NCBI RefSeq assembly: GCF_000720475.1
Contig: NZ_JOAP01000008.1
Location: 1 to 64,000 of the forward strand
Length of the DNA stretch: 64,000 nt
Reading direction: 5' to 3'
Origin: Streptomyces aureocirculatus
GTDB lineage: Bacteria > Actinomycetota > Actinomycetes > Streptomycetales > Streptomycetaceae
Under the pieces are notes generated by a model. The model was not told where the DNA came from. It saw only the letters and a program-made list of their open reading frames with translations, and did no database searches. This document shows, in pieces, positions 59,518-64,000 of this stretch (the stretch's first letter is position 1; every line of letters begins with the position of its first letter). The position numbers were made by a program, and so were the translations under genes.

Positions 59518-61920
59518 TCACGAAACCACCGCCGGATCGGCCGACTTGGCGACCGCCCCCGAGTTGCCCTCGTCACCGACGGCGATCCCGCGCCGCTTGG
59601 ACACGTACACCGCGCCGACGATGACCGCGATGGACAGCACGGCGATCAGGACCCGCATGCCCACGCTCTTGTCCTCGCCGTAGCTGAACTTCACGACCGC
59701 GGGCGCGATGAGCAGCGCCACCAGGTTCATGACCTTCAGGAGCGGGTTGATGGCCGGGCCCGCGGTGTCCTTGAACGGGTCGCCGATCGTGTCGCCGATC
59801 ACCGTCGCGGCATGGGCTTCGCTGCCCTTGCCGCCGTGGTGGCCGTCCTCGACGAGCTTCTTGGCGTTGTCCCACGCACCACCGGAGTTGGCGAGGAACA
59901 CCGCCATCAGCGTGCCGGTGCCGATCGCGCCCGCCAGGAACGAGCCGAGCGCGCCGACGCCGAGCGAGAAGCCGACCGCGATCGGCGTGAGCACGGCGAG
60001 CAGACCCGGCGTGGTCAGCTCGCGCAACGCGTCCTTCGTACAGATGTCGACGACACGCCCGTACTCCGGCTTCTCCGTGTAGTCCATGATTCCGGGGCGC
60101 TCGCGGAACTGCCGCCGCACTTCGTAGACCACGGCTCCCGCCGACCGCGACACCGCGTTGATCGCGAGCCCCGAGAAGAGGAAGACGACCGCGGCGCCGA
60201 GGATCAGGCCCACCAGGTTGTTGGGCTGCGAGATGTCCATGACCAGGTTCATCGGTGCGCCGTCGCCGAGTTTCTGGCCGACGTCGTCCGCCGCCTCGGC
60301 GATCGCGTCGCGGTACGACCCGAAGAGCGCCGACGCCGCGAGCACAGCCGTGGCGATGGCGATGCCCTTGGTGATGGCCTTGGTGGTGTTGCCGACGGCG
60401 TCCAGGTCGGTGAGGACCTGCGCGCCCGCGCCCTGGACATCGCCGGACATCTCGGCGATGCCCTGGGCGTTGTCGGAGACCGGGCCGAAGGTGTCCATGG
60501 CGACGATGACACCCACGGTGGTGAGGAGCCCGGTGCCCGCGAGGGCGACCGCGAACAGCGCGAGCATGATCGACGTACCGCCGAGCAGGAACGCCCCGTA
60601 CACGCCGAGTCCGATCAACAGCGCGGTGTAGACCGCCGATTCCAGACCGAGCGAGATGCCCGCGAGCACCACCGTGGCCGGTCCCGTCAGCGAGGTCTTG
60701 CCGATGTCCCTGACGGGACGCCGGTTGGTCTCGGTGAAGTAGCCGGTCAATTGCTGGATCAGGGCCGCCATGACGATGCCGATGGCGACGGCCACGACCG
60801 CGAGGACCCGCGGGTCACCGCCCTTGGCCTCGATCGCCGCGTCCGTGACGCCGTTCAGGTCGGCGTACGAGGACGGAAGGTAGATCAGCACGGCCGTGGC
60901 GACGAGCACGAGCGAGATCGCCGCGGAGATGAAGAAGCCACGGTTGATGGCCGTCATGCCGCTGCGGTCGGAGCGCCGGGGCGCGACTGCGAAGATCCCG
61001 ATCATGGCGGTGATCACACCGATGGCCGGGACGATCAGCGGGAAGGCGAGACCGGCGTCGCCGAACGCCGCCTTGCCGAGGATCAGCGCCGCGACGAGCG
61101 TGACGGCGTACGACTCGAAGAGGTCGGCGGCCATCCCCGCGCAGTCGCCGACGTTGTCGCCCACGTTGTCGGCGATGGTCGCGGCATTACGCGGATCATC
61201 CTCCGGAATGCCCTGTTCGACCTTGCCGACCAGGTCGGCGCCGACGTCGGCGGCCTTGGTGAAGATGCCGCCTCCGACACGCATGAACATGGCGATCAAA
61301 GCGGCCCCGAGGCCGAAGCCCTCCAGGACCTTCGGCGCGTCGGCCGCGTACACGAGCACCACACAGGAGGCGCCGAGCAGACCGAGCCCCACCGTGAACA
61401 TGCCGACGACGCCGCCCGTACGGAAAGCGATCTTCATGGCTTTGTGCGAGACCGCGGTGAGATCCTTTTCCGGCTCACCTTCCGCCGGTGTCGCTTCCCG
61501 CGCGGCGGCCGCCACGCGCACATTGCTGCGTACGGCGAGCCACATGCCGATATAGCCGGTGGTCGCCGAGAACAGCGCGCCGATCAAGAAGAAGATCGAG
61601 CGCCCTGCCCGTTGATTCCAGTCGTCCGCGGGCAGCAGCAGGAGCAGGAAGAACACCACGGTGGCGAATACGCCAAGGGTGCGCAACTGTCGTCCCAGAT
61701 AGGCATTCGCGCCTTCCTGGATCGCCGCCGCGATCTTCTTCATGCTGTCGGTGCCCTCGTCGGCCGCGAGGACCTGGCGGACCAGGACCCAGGCGAGTAC
61801 GAGTGCGGCGACCGCGACGGCCGCGATGACCATCACGATCAGCCGATTGCCGTCCGTCAGTACCGCGGCCGCGAGGGTTGAGGGGTGGTCAAGCTGATGA
61901 GGGGTAGAAAGCCCCGCCAT
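59518..61920 (-). CDS. hppA: Membrane-bound proton-pumping pyrophosphatase (K+-independent)
   Basis: An 800-residue integral membrane enzyme with about 16-17 helices. Pyrophosphate-binding motifs are present: KAADVGADLVGKVEQGIPEDDPRN, ADNVGDNVGDCAGMAADLFES and, near the C-terminus, DNAKKLVEDG with GDTIGDPFKDTAGPAIN. The segment GNTTKAITKG has Lys where K+-dependent enzymes have Ala, so it is the K+-independent H+ type. It couples PPi hydrolysis to proton export. AAGGAGGA precedes the ATG. The locus matches the core order beside bldG. Confidence 0.96.
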   Translation of the reverse strand: MAGLSTPHQLDHPSTLAAAVLTDGNRLIVMVIAAVAVAALVLAWVLVRQVLAADEGTDSMKKIAAAIQEGANAYLGRQLRTLGVFATVVFFLLLLLPADDWNQRAGRSIFFLIGALFSATTGYIGMWLAVRSNVRVAAAAREATPAEGEPEKDLTAVSHKAMKIAFRTGGVVGMFTVGLGLLGASCVVLVYAADAPKVLEGFGLGAALIAMFMRVGGGIFTKAADVGADLVGKVEQGIPEDDPRNAATIADNVGDNVGDCAGMAADLFESYAVTLVAALILGKAAFGDAGLAFPLIVPAIGVITAMIGIFAVAPRRSDRSGMTAINRGFFISAAISLVLVATAVLIYLPSSYADLNGVTDAAIEAKGGDPRVLAVVAVAIGIVMAALIQQLTGYFTETNRRPVRDIGKTSLTGPATVVLAGISLGLESAVYTALLIGLGVYGAFLLGGTSIMLALFAVALAGTGLLTTVGVIVAMDTFGPVSDNAQGIAEMSGDVQGAGAQVLTDLDAVGNTTKAITKGIAIATAVLAASALFGSYRDAIAEAADDVGQKLGDGAPMNLVMDISQPNNLVGLILGAAVVFLFSGLAINAVSRSAGAVVYEVRRQFRERPGIMDYTEKPEYGRVVDICTKDALRELTTPGLLAVLTPIAVGFSLGVGALGSFLAGAIGTGTLMAVFLANSGGAWDNAKKLVEDGHHGGKGSEAHAATVIGDTIGDPFKDTAGPAINPLLKVMNLVALLIAPAVVKFSYGEDKSVGMRVLIAVLSIAVIVGAVYVSKRRGIAVGDEGNSGAVAKSADPAVVS

Positions 61921-62550
61921 TCGTCCTCCTTGACGCTTGGGCTGAGCTCAAGATGTGGACGGATTGTAGGGAGCCGGACCTGATCAAAACAGTGCGCCGC
62001 AAACGGAATTGGCTCGGGAGTGCGTGTCCGCAAATGATCGCGCCCAAACTTTGCCCCCGAAAGCGGTAACGCCCCAAAACCATTGACGCCACCTCTCACC
62101 CCGTCCCCGGCGTGATCAGAATTGCCCCCGGCATGAACCGCGCTGATACGACAAGATTAAAAAGCACCCTGCAGACCGTGCTGAACGGGGGCAAGTGCTC
62201 GGGCCCCGCTGAACGGGGGCGAGTGGGGGCCGCCCTTGGCACGGGGGGTGCGGTTCCGCCCCTGCGCGGCGGGGTATCTCAGGGGCCGGGGGCTCTCCCG
62301 GGGCCGGGGGCTCTCCCGGGGGGCCGGGGTCTCTCAGGGGCCGGGGTGTCTCCCGGGGCCGGGGTATCTCAGCCCGTCCGGCGTTTGAGGACGAGGCCGA
62401 AGGCCGACAGGGGGCAAGGGGCGAAGCCCCATGAGAAGAGCCCACCCAGGGGGCCTGGACGGGCAGGGAACCAGGCAGGGAACCAGGCAGGGAACCGCCC
62501 GCCCTGGCGGGCCCAAGGGCGGGCAGGGGTGCTCTAGGAAGCGCTGCGGC
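61921..62550. other. Long intergenic region with GC-rich repeats
   Basis: 630 bases with no supported gene. Direct repeats of ggggccgggggctctccc occupy 62283-62360. The element cgtccggcgtttgaggacga near 62375, recurrent in Streptomyces genomes, follows. Three gggaaccaggca units lie near 62465-62495. The hppA promoter should lie between 61921 and 62110. Confidence 0.6.
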
Positions 62551-62976
62551 CTAGGACGCGGTGGGCCAAGTCATCCGAATGGACCCACCGTTCTCCCCGG
62601 CGGTCACTTCCACGTCGTCCACGAGCCCGCTGATGACCGCCAGACCCATCTCGTCCTCACCCTCGGCCTCGGGTTCCTCACCCCGGCCGGGTCCCGCCCC
62701 CGGAGCCCGCTCACCGGGCGCCGTACGCGGAGCCTCGTCACCGACCTCGATGGAGAACTGCTTCTCCTCCTCGACGAGGGCGACCCGCACCGGCGCGGGG
62801 ACATCGGCGGCTTGATGCAGACCGACAGCTCGGGAGCAGGCCTCGCCGACGGCGAGCCTGACCTCGTCGAGGACGGCCTCGTCCACCCCAGCCCTGCGCG
62901 CCACCGCGGCCGCCACCAGGCGGGCGGTCCGGACGTGCTCGGGCAGCGCGCTGAAGCGGAGTTCAACGGTGGCCAT
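62551..62976 (-). CDS. HATPase_c anti-sigma-like protein, partner of BldG
   Basis: A 141-residue RsbW/SpoIIAB-type ATP-binding protein. It begins VELRFSALPEHVRTARLVAAAVARRAGV. The N-box region is DEVRLAVGEACSRAVGLH, an acidic Gly/Pro-rich insertion follows (EEPEAEGEDE), and the G-box is MGLAVISGLVDDVEV. In S. coelicolor the equivalent gene follows bldG and is co-transcribed with it in part. It probably binds a sigma factor and phosphorylates BldG. The ATG at 62976 follows GAGGGGG. Confidence 0.92.
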   Translation of the reverse strand: MATVELRFSALPEHVRTARLVAAAVARRAGVDEAVLDEVRLAVGEACSRAVGLHQAADVPAPVRVALVEEEKQFSIEVGDEAPRTAPGERAPGAGPGRGEEPEAEGEDEMGLAVISGLVDDVEVTAGENGGSIRMTWPTAS

Positions 62977-63008
62977 GCATCCCCCTCGGACATACGCGCG
63001 TGCTGTCA

Positions 63009-63039
63009 GGGGGCCCGGCCGGAATCCGGCCCGGCCCCC
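63009..63039 (-). terminator. Hairpin between bldG and its partner gene
   Basis: A long GC stem formed by gggggcccggccgga and tccggcccggccccc lies just after bldG. It would allow a monocistronic bldG transcript with partial read-through, as reported for S. coelicolor. Confidence 0.6.
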
Positions 63040-63118
63040 TGCCGTACTGCTACTCCGGGCCACGGCCCGGGACCCCGGGACCAGGCCCGGGACCGTCCGG
63101 CCGCAGCCGGGCTCCGAC

Positions 63119-63460
63119 TCAGTCGGTGGCCGCGACGGCTTCCTCGACCGAGGTGTGGATCGGGAACACCTTGGTCAGGCCGGTGATACGGAAGATCTTG
63201 AGAATGCGCTCCTGGTTGCACACCAGGCGCAGCGAGCCCTCATGGGCCCGCACCCGCTTCAGGCCACCGACCAGCACGCCGAGTCCGGTGGAGTCGAGGA
63301 AGTCCACGCGCTCCATGTCGACGACCAGATGGAAACTGCCGTCGTTCACCAACTCGACCAACTGCTCGCGCAGCTTGGGCGCGGTATATACATCGATTTC
63401 GCCACCGACCTCGACGACCGTACGATCGCCGACGGTACGGGTCGACAGAGACAGATCCAC
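63119..63460 (-). CDS. bldG: Anti-anti-sigma factor BldG
   Basis: A 113-residue STAS-domain protein: [21 protein letters not shown], then [14 protein letters not shown], and [22 protein letters not shown], with the phosphorylatable Ser in DSTGLG. Length and sequence are as I remember for BldG of streptomycetes, needed for aerial growth and antibiotic production. It acts by partner switching with anti-sigma factors. The GTG at 63460 has GGAGGATCC upstream. It is divergent from the helicase gene with about 80 bases between. Confidence 0.96.
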   Translation of the reverse strand: MDLSLSTRTVGDRTVVEVGGEIDVYTAPKLREQLVELVNDGSFHLVVDMERVDFLDSTGLGVLVGGLKRVRAHEGSLRLVCNQERILKIFRITGLTKVFPIHTSVEEAVAATD

Positions 63461-63541
63461 GGATCCTCCAGCACCTTGCTATCGAGCGGTCGCCCCTTGG
63501 GACACCTCGGCCCACGCCCCCGGGACGGATCGCCAGCCGCG

Positions 63542-64000
63542 ATGGCATTCAATCACTTACCGGCAGGCGTGCACGACGCCTTCCGACCATTGTCCATCCC
63601 GCCAGTGACACACTCGGTGCCGATGGCCGACTTTTCCCCTGCCGGAGGGCCCCCTGTGGACACCCCGGCCCGCGTCTCCCCGCAGACGGTCCTTGACCGG
63701 CTGACCACGGGGCCGAGCCGGGCTGCACGCATCACTCATACGGAGCACCTGCCCCCACGTGCGGCTCGTTATGCGGTCTGGCCCGATCGCATCCGAACGG
63801 AAGTGGTCGCCGCCGTGCAGACGGCCGGAATCGAGCATCCGTGGGCCCACCAGGCACGCGCCGCCGAACACGCGCTGGACGGCGAGTCCGTCGTCGTCGC
63901 CACCGGCACCGCGTCGGGCAAGTCGCTCGCTTATCTCACCCCCGTCCTCTCGGCCCTGCTCGACGGCTCCGAGGCCGCCAACGGCCGTGGCGCCACCGCC
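63542..64000 (+). CDS. DEAD/DEAH-box helicase with an early TTA codon (5' part)
   Basis: A partial gene cut by the window end. From the ATG at 63542 it reads MAFNHLPAGVHDAFRPLSIP, continuing in frame to EHPWAHQARAAEHAL (Q-motif-like) and VVVATGTASGKSLAYLTPVL (Walker A, motif I). This is the YprA-type helicase found divergent from bldG in streptomycetes. Codon 5 is TTA (63554-63556), so translation requires the bldA tRNA if this start is used. A start at 63623 would skip it, but the upstream residues fit the remembered family N-terminus. Confidence 0.88.
   Translation, partial: MAFNHLPAGVHDAFRPLSIPPVTHSVPMADFSPAGGPPVDTPARVSPQTVLDRLTTGPSRAARITHTEHLPPRAARYAVWPDRIRTEVVAAVQTAGIEHPWAHQARAAEHALDGESVVVATGTASGKSLAYLTPVLSALLDGSEAANGRGATA

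Noticed and set aside
62112..62537. Possible 141-residue protein between hppA and the BldG-partner gene
   Set aside because: Its sequence is translated GC repeats and a common interspersed element; there is no ribosome-binding site or recognisable fold.

Overview
The window is chromosomal DNA from a Streptomyces or a very close actinomycete. The evidence is very high GC, dense G/C-ending codons, SARP, BldG and WhiJ-like regulators, rare TTA codons and GC-rich interspersed hairpin repeats. The right end carries a gene order known from the Streptomyces core chromosome: tripeptidyl-aminopeptidase-like lipoprotein, holB, a membrane/thymidylate-kinase fusion, topA, small membrane protein, methyltransferase, lipoprotein, hppA, a BldG-partner ATPase, bldG and a divergent DEAD-box helicase.

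Layout. (1) 0-12.9 kb is an accessory and regulatory stretch: an OmpR-type response regulator, a giant AfsR-like BTAD/ATPase regulator full of Gly-rich tandem repeats, two alpha/beta-hydrolases, a NarL-type two-component system, a WhiJ-like XRE/DUF397 pair, and a ricin-type lectin/hemopexin-like protein. (2) 13.5-30.7 kb is a specialised-metabolite cluster. Tyrosine would be deaminated by an MIO ammonia-lyase and decarboxylated by a UbiD enzyme with UbiX, giving p-vinylphenol. An aldolase (GriI type) and an AroB-II-like cyclase (GriH type) would make 3-amino-4-hydroxybenzoate. A tyrosinase with its caddie protein would oxidise or nitrosate it, and a PaaK-like ligase would activate it. This is the enzyme logic of bagremycin/ferroverdin biosynthesis. 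Two paralogous BBE-type flavoproteins, a DHA2-type exporter, a MarR, a TTA-containing SARP and a LuxR regulator accompany it. (3) 30.7-34 kb is a degraded zone with a frameshifted SMP-30 gene, an Lrp regulator, a homopolymer tract that looks like a sequence artefact, a frameshifted small gene and a decayed copy of a tRNA 3' end. (4) 34.03-45.95 kb is an 11.8-kb integrated element between perfect 89-bp repeats of the tRNA-Thr(CGT) 3' half and its terminator. It carries two modules. One is a tightly coupled herA-nurA-D12 adenine methyltransferase operon, a likely defence cassette. The other is a radical-SAM operon that ends in a 54-residue Cys/Asp-rich peptide, a candidate RiPP, with a GNAT beside it and a divergent XRE-TPR regulator/DUF218/broken wbqC operon. 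No integrase is visible. (5) 46-64 kb is the conserved core region.

The two most interesting candidates are the ferroverdin/bagremycin-like cluster and the two modules of the tRNA-Thr island. All functional calls rest on reading motifs and context by eye; no database search was run.
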